A stretch of DNA of 64,000 nucleotides from Psychrobacter coccoides (GCF_017498085.1 NZ_JAGBKM010000014.1:26705-90704), one strand, 5' to 3'; positions 1 to 8,932 are shown, counted from the first letter of the stretch. Program-made: numbers and translations. The notes: a model not told the origin generated them from the letters alone.

Positions 1-1
1 G

Positions 2-82
2 GCAATTTATCAAGCGTGTGGCGTACCTATTAAAACAATTAATAACATCAGACGACCAAATGCTAAATATAATAGACTATAG
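2..82 (+). CDS. C-terminal tail of an unidentified gene (5' end outside window)
   Basis: An open frame runs from the window edge and ends in TAG at 80-82, giving a 26-residue tail that ends ...IRRPNAKYNRL. Its basic composition looks like a real protein end, but the fragment is too short to name a family. The other frames close earlier or look less protein-like. No terminator is evident between it and the next gene. It could be spurious. Confidence 0.35.
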   Translation, partial: AIYQACGVPIKTINNIRRPNAKYNRL

Positions 83-188
83 GCAAACTAAGGCGCGCAC
101 ACCGACGATATACCCACGGTATAACAACCCATTATAAAGTTGTACCCCCGCCTATCGAAACCCTTATCCTCTAAACAGCGAGTTTAAC

Positions 189-1283
189 GTGTCTCAACAT
201 ATTAAAAATAACGATTCAGCCGATACCGAGTTTTTAGAAGACAAGCGGGATCAGATCGACAGCCAAGACAGTAATGATACTCAAAACGGGCATGTGGTCG
301 TTGTGCCTGATGAGATTGAGAATATACATGAAGATGAACCCACAAGCGAGGTAACTGAAAACCTAGATGACGAAGACTTAGAAGAGTTTAGCGAGGAGGA
401 CAAAGAGAGCATCAAAAAAGTCGCCAGTGATGACAATGCCAGTCAGGCAAAAAGCTACGCCAGCATCTTAGTCGAGCAAGTCATGCATGCCAAAGAAACC
501 TTTGATCGCTCTCTTGGCTCGTTATTTACCAGTGCCTTTACCGCAGGTCTGGAGATTGGTATTAGCTTTTTTATGATTCTTGCTGCCTTTGCCCTACTCA
601 GCGGCCTATTGCCTAGTCAATATGCGATCGTTTTATCCTCTTTGCTCTATCCTATCGGCTTTGTCATCGTCGTGATCGGTCAGTCATTACTGTACACAGA
701 ACAAACCTCCCTATTAAGCCTGCCTGTACTTAATAAAATTGAGCCTTTAAGTAAGCTGTTGCGCTTATGGGGCATCGTCATCGCCGGTAATCTCATTGGT
801 GGCTGTCTATTTGCTGCCTTGATGATCGGCCTTGGTATTCAGATGCAGTTATTTAGTGCGGCTGATGTAGATACCTATGCTCAGCATGTTTTAGGTTTTA
901 AGTGGTGGATCATATTTGGTAGCGCCGTGCTGGCAGGTTGGATGATGGGGGTAGCAGCCTGGCTAGTGACATCAGCTCGTGATACGCTCAGTCGTATCTT
1001 ATTGGTGGCACTGATCACAGGTAGTATTGGGTTTTTAGGCTTACACCACAGTATCGTTGGCAATATTGAAGTATTTGCCGCTTTAATGTACGGTCATACC
1101 GTCACTATATTGGATTACTTAATCTTCTTAGTGGTGGTATTGGTAGGTAATACGGTCGGTGGCGTGGTGTTTGTCGCTGTCTTAAAAAATAGAACTTTTT
1201 TATTTCAAGTTGAAAAGGTCAAAGAGCAAGCAGAGGATGAAAAGGGCAATAAAATAGTACAAATCAATACTCGTCAGTATTAA
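189..1283 (+). CDS. Formate/nitrite transporter (FNT) family protein, YfdC-like
   Basis: Predicted inner-membrane channel of the FNT family, whose members move small monovalent anions such as formate or nitrite; the substrate here is unknown. The first roughly 75 residues are strongly acidic (DDEDLEEFSEED) and look disordered. The FNT-like part, about residues 95-345, begins with an amphipathic helix (SILVEQVMHAKETFDRSLGS) and continues with about six hydrophobic segments. The long acidic N-terminus and C-terminal cytoplasmic tail resemble the YfdC branch rather than FocA. Translation appears to start at GTG with a poor ribosome site; no better upstream start was seen. The gene converges on the next one, and the two TAA stops share the palindrome TTAA at 1280-1283. 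Confidence 0.8.
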   Translation: MSQHIKNNDSADTEFLEDKRDQIDSQDSNDTQNGHVVVVPDEIENIHEDEPTSEVTENLDDEDLEEFSEEDKESIKKVASDDNASQAKSYASILVEQVMHAKETFDRSLGSLFTSAFTAGLEIGISFFMILAAFALLSGLLPSQYAIVLSSLLYPIGFVIVVIGQSLLYTEQTSLLSLPVLNKIEPLSKLLRLWGIVIAGNLIGGCLFAALMIGLGIQMQLFSAADVDTYAQHVLGFKWWIIFGSAVLAGWMMGVAAWLVTSARDTLSRILLVALITGSIGFLGLHHSIVGNIEVFAALMYGHTVTILDYLIFLVVVLVGNTVGGVVFVAVLKNRTFLFQVEKVKEQAEDEKGNKIVQINTRQY

Positions 1284-1759
1284 TGTGTTCTATGCCTCTC
1301 TGTACTAATCACCGCCGTGCCATAGGCAATGGCTTCGACCATACTGCCTAACTGATTGACATTGGTGACCTCAAAACGTATGCCATAAATATAATTACAG
1401 CCTTTAAGATGTGCTTGAGTACGCATACGCACCATTGCCTCACGGCGGGCTCGATCCAACAAGGTTTCATAGGTGATTAAATTAAGACCAAATAAACTCA
1501 TGACCCGAGCAATTACCATCTTAAAGTAATCTTGAGCAATAACCACGCTGCCGAGTACCAGCTCACCTTCACTATTCGGTGCTATATTTGGGCGGTAAAA
1601 GCGCTCAGTTGACACAATGATGTGGTCAAGCTCTTTTTCTGAGCGCAGTAGACGCGCCAAGTGTTGACGCTCGTGACGTGCCCCAAAGTACCAACCCACC
1701 ACAAACAATATAATGAGCGGCGCATAGTTGATGAGCATTTGAGTGGTAGAGTTGTTCAT
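1280..1759 (-). CDS. Membrane-anchored YbjQ/UPF0145-type protein
   Basis: About 159 aa. A single hydrophobic segment at about residues 9-26 anchors a YbjQ-like domain (about 47-155), recognisable from LITYETLLDRARREAMVRM and the GCNYIYGIRFEV strand followed by an AYGTAV motif. YbjQ proteins are small pentamer-forming proteins sometimes called heavy-metal-binding; their physiological role is not settled. An ATG 27 bases further upstream (1786) is open, but the start at 1759 has a purine-rich ribosome site (GAGAAGAGA) and is preferred. A second, soluble paralogue lies immediately upstream, so the pair probably forms one transcription unit. Confidence 0.75.
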   Translation of the reverse strand: MNNSTTQMLINYAPLIILFVVGWYFGARHERQHLARLLRSEKELDHIIVSTERFYRPNIAPNSEGELVLGSVVIAQDYFKMVIARVMSLFGLNLITYETLLDRARREAMVRMRTQAHLKGCNYIYGIRFEVTNVNQLGSMVEAIAYGTAVISTERHRTH

Positions 1760-1802
1760 GACACGTCTCTTCTCATAAAAAAGCATTCATGCTTTTGAGC
1801 GC

Positions 1803-2231
1803 TTAACCAAAAGGATTAAAGCGTGGTAAATCATCAGTAGACACAGGCTGAGATTGACTTGATGGAGGCTGATTATCAGCAGCTGGGGTTTGGTAGGTCT
1901 GCTGTTGCACAGGCACTGCCTTGACCGCGGTACCATATACAAACAACTCTGAAGCACCTTGAGCGATACTCGAGGTCGAAAAACGTAACCCCACAACAGC
2001 ATCAGCGCCCATGGCTTCTGCTTTGAGCACCATGCGATCTATCGCTTCTTGGCGTGACTCCTCTAGCAGCTCGGTATAAGCGGTTAGCTCACCACCGACG
2101 ATGTTTTTTAGACCTGCAAACAAGTCCTTACCGACGTGTTTTGAGCGTACGGTACTGCCATAAACCACATCCAAACGCTCAGTGATTTGATGTCCTGGTA
2201 GATGCTCAAGATTGGAAAGTTGCACGGTCAT
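1803..2231 (-). CDS. Soluble YbjQ/UPF0145-type protein
   Basis: About 142 aa. It contains the full YbjQ-type fold pattern: VVYGSTVRSKHVGKDLFAGL near the N-terminus, then GGELTAYTELLEESRQEA, MGADAVVGLRFS and a final FVYGTAVKAV strand. A proline/glutamine/serine-rich tail of about 35 residues follows. There is no membrane segment, unlike the paralogue just downstream. The start at 2231 has an AAAGG ribosome site; an upstream in-frame ATG at 2258 has none. The function of the family is unknown beyond proposed metal binding. Confidence 0.78.
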   Translation of the reverse strand: MTVQLSNLEHLPGHQITERLDVVYGSTVRSKHVGKDLFAGLKNIVGGELTAYTELLEESRQEAIDRMVLKAEAMGADAVVGLRFSTSSIAQGASELFVYGTAVKAVPVQQQTYQTPAADNQPPSSQSQPVSTDDLPRFNPFG

Positions 2232-2278
2232 GATTTTACCTTTTATAAACACAGCCACTTTTAAAATGAAGACACGCC

Positions 2279-2836
2279 CTAGTCATTGGTGTGGAACAAT
2301 AAAAACAGCTCAGTCAAATTGCCTTCGATACTATTGGCCATTTGCGCCATTTTGTCTTCGTCATTACGCATGGCTCTAAGCTCTGGGTCCTCATCATCGA
2401 TACCGCTTAGCACGATCATCGGTAGCGTCAGTACCGCAACATCTTCGCTAGTGTCCTCGTCTTCAAACCAATTACTGGCCTCGTCACCATACATAGCATC
2501 TACAAAACCAATCGACCACGCAACGATATCTGACTCATCTGAAAAGTCGACCGCCACTTCTTCGTTGCCAGCATCTTCACCAAATGGCAGCTCGATAGGT
2601 GTCTCGTTTTTTATCTCGGCCATGATAGCGTCACGCCAACGACGAATGCCATCGATGACGTTGTCTGGCACTTCACTGGTATGACCTTCAAACAAAGCGT
2701 CTATCCAGTTTGGTAAGGGGCGTCCAATGACAGTAGCCGTCAAAAAACCATGGGTAGCGACACTGTCGAGCACATACTCACTTTCTTGGTTGTCTAAATA
2801 ATCCAATAGCTCGTCGAAGCTTAAGGGGTTGTTCAT
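2279..2836 (-). CDS. YecA/UPF0149-like protein
   Basis: About 185 aa, acidic and soluble. The pattern of an N-terminal helical pair (FDELLDYLDNQ), a THGFLTATVIGR segment, a central WSIGFVDAMYG helix and a C-terminal LPMIVLSGIDDED block resembles the YecA/YgfB (UPF0149) family. Some members of that family carry a C-terminal SEC-C zinc motif, which is absent here. The molecular role is unknown. The start at 2836 has AAGGAA eight bases upstream; an ATG at 2869 is open but less likely. It is the first gene of a leftward group with the two YbjQ paralogues. Confidence 0.65.
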   Translation of the reverse strand: MNNPLSFDELLDYLDNQESEYVLDSVATHGFLTATVIGRPLPNWIDALFEGHTSEVPDNVIDGIRRWRDAIMAEIKNETPIELPFGEDAGNEEVAVDFSDESDIVAWSIGFVDAMYGDEASNWFEDEDTSEDVAVLTLPMIVLSGIDDEDPELRAMRNDEDKMAQMANSIEGNLTELFLLFHTND

Positions 2837-3093
2837 AACGTATTTCCTTAGATCGATAGACGGCGTCATGCCTAGTCATTTGTAAAATGGTAGTACGAAC
2901 CTCATACTTTTTATCAACACCAATAGGCTATTTGCAGCTTAACACAACTGGGCGATGACAATACATGGTCAGCAACATATTGTCATACCCTAATCACAGC
3001 TTACGAGCAGGCTTATCAATAGATGGCAGGTTGATGACTGAGACTAGCATCACATCGCTTTGAGCCTTAAACTTAAAGGCGGTCCGTCTTATT

Positions 3094-3339
3094 TCACTCG
3101 TCATCCCACTCATCATCGAAGTCATCATCAAAGTCGTCGTCATCATCACCTAAGTCGTCTAAATCATCTTTTAAAGCTTTTGCTAGACGCTTTTCTTCTA
3201 ATAGGTTATCAATGAGGCGGCGCTTTTCTAAACTGCTTAAGCGTGTACGAACACTACTCTCAGCTTCTTCGACCATCTTTGCGTCATCATCATCACCAAA
3301 ATCATCATCAAAATCATCATCGATATCAGAATCACTCAT
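3094..3339 (-). CDS. Very acidic small protein, PA3496-like
   Basis: This 81-aa protein consists of two aspartate-rich blocks (DDDFDDDFGDDDD near the N-terminus, DDDDDFDDDFDDEWDDE at the end) around a charged helix with a basic run (SSLEKRRLIDNLLEEKRLAKALKDD). This arrangement resembles the small PA3496-type proteins of Pseudomonas and relatives, from memory and without a database check. The function is unknown. A good ribosome site (AGGAG) precedes the ATG. The region antisense to the GAT/GAC repeats is also open, but it reads as low-complexity serine and is a shadow. Confidence 0.7.
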   Translation of the reverse strand: MSDSDIDDDFDDDFGDDDDAKMVEEAESSVRTRLSSLEKRRLIDNLLEEKRLAKALKDDLDDLGDDDDDFDDDFDDEWDDE

Positions 3340-3493
3340 GACAAACTCCTATATATGGGGCAATAAATTTAAAATGCATGGTTATAACTATGCCTTATAA
3401 AGTCTCTAACGTGCCTTGTCAATCCTTTTTGCTCAAATGAGCATTTTAGTCTGATTTTTTGCGGTCATGAATGCTCAATTGCGTTATAAAAGC

Positions 3494-5008
3494 CTATTCA
3501 CTGCCAGTCATAAGCACGGCATTACGCACCTCTGCCAAGCGCTGTATCATGGAGTCATTTGCGCCATCAAAGATAGCACACTCACGTTCGTATACAGTTG
3601 TAGGACGCTTCAAGCTCTGCACTTGTACATGATTACCAATTTGTTTTAGTCCAGCGTTTGGTAATAAAATCAGCATTTGCTCTTTTTTGCCCACACGCTT
3701 TAACAGCTGCGCCATGGCATCTGCTTGAGCTTCGTCACTCACGCCAGCCTTGGCGGGTAGCGCAAAGCGTGACAACTCAATGTGCTTATCATGAATAATC
3801 TTGTTTAGCATCAGATACAGCTTGCCCAACATGACACCTGCCAGTGCTACTTTGGCATGACTGTTGTCCGCTTTTAGAATGGCACAAGCCCCCTTTTCAT
3901 CAAAGCTTGGCGTGTTTGTAGCGCTGACACCAAGCAATAGCGGCTGCTTGAGTAACTCTGTCATCGCTTGATTCAATAACTGGGTACAGAGGGCAAGATA
4001 TGGCATACGCATCTCAGGAGCGAGGCGCTCCAACATATTAAACTCGTCATGGAACATAATCTGCACGCTAACACTATCCATAGGACGCATGGCTGATAAT
4101 TTAGCTCCCGAGTTGGGGAGTTTACTGACGTTAGCCTGGTTCGGGTTCACGCTTGCCGCTTCGAGATGATCAGTATGGCTGACAGACGTATCACTGCTGG
4201 GGTCAACGTCCTGCTTTGGTGACGCTGTATTACTGTCTGCGCCAGTCTGCTGCCCATCAGCCGTGGCGCTCGCTGCTTGCTGCTGCCCTCTTAGATAAGC
4301 ATTGACCTCGTCTTGAATACCAGCCGTATTTATTGGCTTTTTCACTTGCGTCTGAACGGTTTCATCATGATCCTCGGTGGCTAAGTCAGTAGCGCCATCA
4401 GTACCTGAGCCCTGCTGTGCTGTATGACTTTCATTGGCCATCCGGCCATACGCCAGCTGACCCGACTGTAATTGACGCTCACGATGTAAGTCCTGAATAT
4501 CATGACTTAGCGCATTAATCTGCTCCTTGGTCGGACGCGCCACATAACCATACAAGAGCCATAAAAATAAATGTAGAATCAACGAACCTATGACAAACGG
4601 CCACTGCATAGCGACAATCTCACCTTTGCTAATGTCCTTCAAGGTGATGGCCACACTGCCAATAACAGCATCGCCTTTGGTCGCCATTTGGCGAATGGTC
4701 TCGCCCTGCTGCATAGGTGCATTACCTACGGGGACCAGCAGCTCATCATTATTGTCTTTAATTAAGATACGTGCCACGTCTTGCTCGCTGGTATAACGAT
4801 TGGCAATGACACTAAGACTAACGCGGTCCTTATTTTCTAAAGACAAGCGCGCCTCATCGATGAGCTGAGCGACCATTTGCTGGCCTTTTTGCTCACGGAT
4901 TTTGGTCAGTTGTTGATCAGTACTAATGACCAGTAATAGTGTCTGCAAACAAAAACTGACCAGAATGATAATGGCAAACAACCCTTGCCGTGGCGCTAAA
5001 TACGTCAT
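3494..5008 (-). CDS. Smp/YtjB-like two-TM membrane protein with long cytoplasmic extension
   Basis: 504 aa. Membrane segments at about residues 10-30 and 136-157 enclose a roughly 105-residue periplasmic domain (VSLSVIANRYTSEQDVARI). This is the layout of E. coli Smp/YtjB, whose gene is also divergent from serB. E. coli Smp is about 214 aa; here a glutamine/threonine/serine-rich linker (about 180-310) and a helical C-terminal domain (about 310-504, with LERLAPEMRMPYLALCTQ) are added. The role is unknown. Assignment rests on topology and synteny more than on residue identity. No enzymatic motif was recognised in the C-terminal domain. Confidence 0.6.
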   Translation of the reverse strand: MTYLAPRQGLFAIIILVSFCLQTLLLVISTDQQLTKIREQKGQQMVAQLIDEARLSLENKDRVSLSVIANRYTSEQDVARILIKDNNDELLVPVGNAPMQQGETIRQMATKGDAVIGSVAITLKDISKGEIVAMQWPFVIGSLILHLFLWLLYGYVARPTKEQINALSHDIQDLHRERQLQSGQLAYGRMANESHTAQQGSGTDGATDLATEDHDETVQTQVKKPINTAGIQDEVNAYLRGQQQAASATADGQQTGADSNTASPKQDVDPSSDTSVSHTDHLEAASVNPNQANVSKLPNSGAKLSAMRPMDSVSVQIMFHDEFNMLERLAPEMRMPYLALCTQLLNQAMTELLKQPLLLGVSATNTPSFDEKGACAILKADNSHAKVALAGVMLGKLYLMLNKIIHDKHIELSRFALPAKAGVSDEAQADAMAQLLKRVGKKEQMLILLPNAGLKQIGNHVQVQSLKRPTTVYERECAIFDGANDSMIQRLAEVRNAVLMTGSE

Positions 5009-5265
5009 GATATGTTAAACTTTTTTGAATGAAGGAAATTAAAAAATGAGACTGTCGCTCATTTTCCAGAAAATGTAGCCGAATAGTAATCTTTACTATA
5101 TCACCATATCTATCGCCATAGGTTTGGCTAAGATGATATTTTTATATTATCCGCCAAGACTGCTTATTATCCAGCGGTTTTACTTTGCGTGCCATGTATA
5201 GGCGACAGGCGGTAAAACTGTTATTATTCCTAATCTTATCTGAGCATACAAGGGACAATTGAGCC

Positions 5266-6477
5266 ATGCCAAAAAATACGCCTTATTCGTTACCAAAAGA
5301 CAGCAAAGCATGGCAGCAAGCCGTTGATTCTGTTGCCTCATTGCTGCCCGATGGTACCAATTTGCACGATTTTGATACACTACAGTCATTGCCCGTATTC
5401 GCATTGATTGTTGTATTGCCAGCGCATGTACCAACGCTCGACATTCATCAATATATACAGTCTTGGGTTGATGAACAGCCAAACTGGCATTTGGTGACAG
5501 TAGCAGAAGACACTGAAGCGACTTTCGTCGATATTGCTGTGCCTGATATCGCCAATGACACTGACCCTACTGCCAATACTGGCTCGGTACCTTATCAGCC
5601 CTTTGTACCAGCGCAAGTATTTCGCTATTTATTAGTGCCTGTGACCGACACCATGATGCACCCTGCCAAAAAGACAGCGGCGGCGCATATCATTGATGAT
5701 CAGCTCACCACTCGCCTGCGTCGGGATTTGGCAGAAAACTATAGAGCTCAAGGGGATGAGAGCCCCATTCTAGATAGCTCTAAACTGGTCGATTGTCATA
5801 TTTTATCTGTCGGTCACATGCTGCGTACACACAAGCTTGCCTGCTTTGATATGGACTCAACCTTGATTGAGCAGGAGGTCATCGTTGAGCTGGCAAAAAC
5901 CGCTGGCATCGGTGAGCAAGTTGAAGCCATTACGGAGTCTGCGATGCGTGGTGAGATAGACTTTGATGAATCATTTGCTCAGCGTGTCGCACTCTTAGAG
6001 GGCATCCCCACCTCAGTTTTGGATGATATCTGTACTCGTCTAACCCTATCTACTGGTGCTCGTACAATTATCAGTGCCTTAAAGACCTTGGGTTATCATA
6101 CCGTACTCGTCTCTGGGGGCTTTACTTATTTTGCCAACTATATCGCCGATCAGCTCGGTATCGATGAAGTCCATGCCAACCACCTAGACATCGATGAAGG
6201 TGAAGTGACAGGTCATATACAGCTGCCGATCGTCAATGGCGAAAAAAAGGCCGCTATCGCTGCTCACGCTGCCGAGCGTATGGGTATTGAGATGTCGCAA
6301 GTGGTCTGTGTGGGTGACGGTGCCAACGACTTGCCGATGATGGCTATTGCTGATCTGGGGGTGGCCTATCATGCCAAACCTATCGTCGAGGCTCGTGCTG
6401 ATGCAGCGGTTAATGTCACCGGTCTTGAAGGGGTTCTCTATGCTCTAGGCTATCCAGCGCTTACCCCAGTTCAGTAG
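5266..6477 (+). CDS. serB: Phosphoserine phosphatase SerB
   Basis: Last step of serine synthesis: hydrolysis of O-phosphoserine in the cytoplasm. The C-terminal half is a HAD-superfamily phosphatase with motif I DMDSTLIEQE (nucleophile Asp195, acid/base Asp197), motif II LVSGGFTYF, a conserved lysine in GEKKAA and motif III GDGANDLPMM (Asp351 region). The N-terminal 180 residues are ACT-like and probably regulatory, as in other long gammaproteobacterial SerB proteins. At 403 aa it is longer than E. coli SerB (322 aa). It is divergent from the Smp-like gene, as in enterobacteria. Confidence 0.95.
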   Translation: MPKNTPYSLPKDSKAWQQAVDSVASLLPDGTNLHDFDTLQSLPVFALIVVLPAHVPTLDIHQYIQSWVDEQPNWHLVTVAEDTEATFVDIAVPDIANDTDPTANTGSVPYQPFVPAQVFRYLLVPVTDTMMHPAKKTAAAHIIDDQLTTRLRRDLAENYRAQGDESPILDSSKLVDCHILSVGHMLRTHKLACFDMDSTLIEQEVIVELAKTAGIGEQVEAITESAMRGEIDFDESFAQRVALLEGIPTSVLDDICTRLTLSTGARTIISALKTLGYHTVLVSGGFTYFANYIADQLGIDEVHANHLDIDEGEVTGHIQLPIVNGEKKAAIAAHAAERMGIEMSQVVCVGDGANDLPMMAIADLGVAYHAKPIVEARADAAVNVTGLEGVLYALGYPALTPVQ

Positions 6478-6568
6478 CACAGCAACACTTATACCAGTAG
6501 CACGGTGATATTGGGTATCGATTTATTTCGAACTCATTCTGCCGGCTTTGTTCAATTAAGGAATCTCC

Positions 6569-7588
6569 ATGACGACATCACAATCACCACGGCCAGATGT
6601 GTCGTCTTCAGGCATCGTAGCTGAGCAACACGCTGCTGCGCAAAAAAAGGCAGCAGCAGACAGTAAAAAACAGCTCGTAGGTGTTTATATAAAAGGCATG
6701 GCCATGGGTGCAGCTGATATCGTCCCTGGCGTCTCAGGTGGTACTATTGCTCTCATCTCTGGCATTTATGAGCGTCTGATCAATGCTATTGGCAGTATCG
6801 GTCCCAGCCTTTGGCAAGTGTTTCGTCAGGATGGAGGTATAAAGGGTGTGGTGGCCATGTGGCGGCAAGTGGATGCGACATTTTTGTTATGCTTGCTACT
6901 AGGTATTGTTACTAGCTTTGCGACCTTAGCGGGTATCATCAAACATCTACTAGACAATCAGCCGCTACTGATTTGGTCGTTCTTTTTTGGCTTAGTCGTT
7001 GCCACGGTTTTGCTATTACTGAGCGAGATTAAACGCTGGAATGTTGCACGAGCGGTACTGTTTATCACCGGCATCATCACGGCTGTTACCATCAGTAGCT
7101 TGCCACTACTCACCACAGCGCCTAGCCTGCCTTATTTGTTCTTTGCAGGCGCTATTGCCATCTGTGCGATGATATTACCTGGTGTCTCAGGGTCCTTTAT
7201 CTTATTGTTATTGGGCGCTTATAATGCTGTCTTAGATGCTGTTGATACGATGAATTTGAGCGTGATCTTCACGGTTATGGCAGGCATGGCCACGGGACTG
7301 TTATTGTTTACACGGGCACTAAAATGGTTGTTGTCACATTACTATCAGGGCACATTGGCGCTGTTGACTGGTTTTATCGCAGGCTCGCTCGTCAAGGTAT
7401 GGCCGTGGAAAGTCGATACTTTAGGGACGCTCAATAGCGAAGCCGTTTATAATGTCGCACCGTGGCACTACCCAGAAGGTGCGCACTGGCTGGTAACCCT
7501 AAGCCTGATGTTACTCGGTGCGGTTTTGGTATCAGCACTGTCGTGGTGGGGACATCACAGCAAACGTCCAAAGGGTACAGCGGACTAA
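6569..7588 (+). CDS. DUF368 membrane protein (PopT-type undecaprenyl-phosphate translocase)
   Basis: 339 aa with about eight to nine hydrophobic segments. The signature MGAADIVPGVSGGTIALISG near residue 48 and its internal echo ILPGVSGSFILLLLG identify the DUF368 family, an inverted-repeat transporter fold. DUF368 proteins (PopT) were recently shown in other bacteria to recycle the carrier lipid undecaprenyl phosphate across the inner membrane for cell-envelope synthesis; the same role here is inferred. The first 40 residues are polar and cytoplasmic. AAGG precedes the ATG. The gene starts 91 bases after serB and may be co-transcribed with it. Confidence 0.85.
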   Translation: MTTSQSPRPDVSSSGIVAEQHAAAQKKAAADSKKQLVGVYIKGMAMGAADIVPGVSGGTIALISGIYERLINAIGSIGPSLWQVFRQDGGIKGVVAMWRQVDATFLLCLLLGIVTSFATLAGIIKHLLDNQPLLIWSFFFGLVVATVLLLLSEIKRWNVARAVLFITGIITAVTISSLPLLTTAPSLPYLFFAGAIAICAMILPGVSGSFILLLLGAYNAVLDAVDTMNLSVIFTVMAGMATGLLLFTRALKWLLSHYYQGTLALLTGFIAGSLVKVWPWKVDTLGTLNSEAVYNVAPWHYPEGAHWLVTLSLMLLGAVLVSALSWWGHHSKRPKGTAD

Positions 7589-7742
7589 AACCTTTGCAAG
7601 CCTGATAGCCTGTAGCGCTTGAATATAAGTAACCCAATTAGACGTCAACTGTTGTCGCAAAGCCGCCGTCGCCCTCTTTAGCTTTGCTCGTTTTGCTTTC
7701 ATAATGAAGTCATTGAAACTCACCTTATGAATAGCGAGATGA

Positions 7743-8132
7743 ATGATGTTTTCAACTGTATTTTCTACTATCGGCACAGACATCTGGGGCAGCAGTGCAC
7801 TGCTTGGCGGTATTATATTATTAGCCGTTAGTGCTATTATCGCTGTCTCATCACAGCGCTGGCTGCTGTGGTATGTCGTTGGTGGTATTGCGTACTTTAT
7901 AGCGGTGGAGATGACTCATAACCTTATATTGAGCTGGTTTGCTTTTTCAGACTGGCACAGCTATGTTGCGGCTTTGGCCATCAGTTGGTTACCACTGGCA
8001 ACTTGGGTGCTGTATCGAGCGCTGCGTTATGATGATGTCAGTGATGCCTTGCAGCGAGAGCGTGAGCAGGCCAAAGCACGTTATATTGAACATACCCCTA
8101 TTTATGACGATCATTATCAACCCCGTTTTTGA
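7743..8132 (+). CDS. Small membrane protein of unknown function
   Basis: 129 aa. Hydrophobic segments at about residues 17-37, 42-65 and 73-92 give three predicted membrane helices, followed by a charged cytoplasmic tail (DALQREREQAKARYIEH) ending in HYQPRF. I do not recognise a family. It follows the DUF368 gene on the same strand, and a clear terminator lies 45 bases downstream, so it is probably the last gene of that transcription unit. Either of two adjacent ATG codons (7743, 7746) could be the start. Confidence 0.65.
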   Translation: MMFSTVFSTIGTDIWGSSALLGGIILLAVSAIIAVSSQRWLLWYVVGGIAYFIAVEMTHNLILSWFAFSDWHSYVAALAISWLPLATWVLYRALRYDDVSDALQREREQAKARYIEHTPIYDDHYQPRF

Positions 8133-8176
8133 TAGCAACCAAAGCCTACTGCTAAATTTTAGGTTTTCATCGTTTT

Positions 8177-8205
8177 AAAATGCGCTTAGTCTTAGCGCAT
8201 TTTTT
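8177..8205 (+). terminator. Rho-independent terminator after the small membrane protein gene
   Basis: AAAATGCGCT, a 7-nt loop and AGCGCATTTTT form a stem followed by a T tract. It lies 45 bases after the stop at 8132 and reads as a terminator on the plus strand. Confidence 0.75.
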
Positions 8206-8425
8206 GACTCTAGTCGTCGATAGTCAGCAGTTTTTTTGAGTGCCATCTGCCGCATTGTTACATGATGCTTAACAGCACCTACGTAACTACTAAAGAGTTG
8301 AAAGTGACTAATGGTTTATAATTAACTGATAGGATTGTCGTGCAAATTACTATAAAGTAACGTCTATTTTCAGCTGCCCTTTTACTTTTCACCTCTAAAC
8401 TTTATTCATTGTAGGAAACCCAATT

Positions 8426-8932
8426 ATGTTCAATATCCCTGTATTAAATATCAAATCTGATCCATTAGACGTCCTGTTGGCAGTCGTTGGCTATCGTCTG
8501 TCCATGCTTGCTGATGGCGATAATGAAGAAGTACAAAGCCTGCTGGCTGATCGCCAAGTGACCATCGAATTTATGAGCGAAGAGTCTGACGTTGTTCGTC
8601 ATTTCACGTTTGATAATGGTCAGTTTAGCCAAGACAGTGGCAGCGCTGAAAAAGCTGATTTGAGCATCAAGTTTAAAGACTCTATGACTGGTGTGAAGCT
8701 ACTCACTAAAGGTAGCCTGCCGGCATTTATGACGGCTGTGCAAGAAGGCAACTTAAGCATAGAAGGTGATTATAGCCTGATGATGTGGTTCAACAAACTT
8801 GCCAAACATATCGTGCCTGAGGTTCCAGAGAAGTGTGAGCCTTATATCCAAAAAATGAAGCCTTATACTTATAAAGCCCAGCAGTTCGCTGAGCATTGGA
8901 TCGGTGTGGCGAAGCACAAGCTGGGTAAATAA
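8426..8932 (+). CDS. SCP2-like lipid-binding-domain protein
   Basis: 168 aa, no signal peptide or membrane segment. The central part has the SCP2/sterol-carrier pattern: a beta-strand VTIEFMSEESDVVRHFTFDNGQ, then KADLSIKFKDSMTGVKLLTKG, a MTAVQEGNLSIEGDYSLMMWF segment and a C-terminal helix. Such domains bind hydrophobic ligands; UbiJ/UbiT proteins of ubiquinone synthesis use the same fold, but this protein is shorter than UbiJ and not next to ubi genes. The ligand is unknown. GTAGGAAA precedes the ATG. It sits alone between two terminators. Confidence 0.65.
   Translation: MFNIPVLNIKSDPLDVLLAVVGYRLSMLADGDNEEVQSLLADRQVTIEFMSEESDVVRHFTFDNGQFSQDSGSAEKADLSIKFKDSMTGVKLLTKGSLPAFMTAVQEGNLSIEGDYSLMMWFNKLAKHIVPEVPEKCEPYIQKMKPYTYKAQQFAEHWIGVAKHKLGK

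Noticed and set aside
3212..3400. Plus-strand ORF opposite the acidic protein
   Set aside because: It is a low-complexity Ser-rich frame created by the antisense of Asp codon repeats, with no good ribosome site; the minus-strand frame is the gene.
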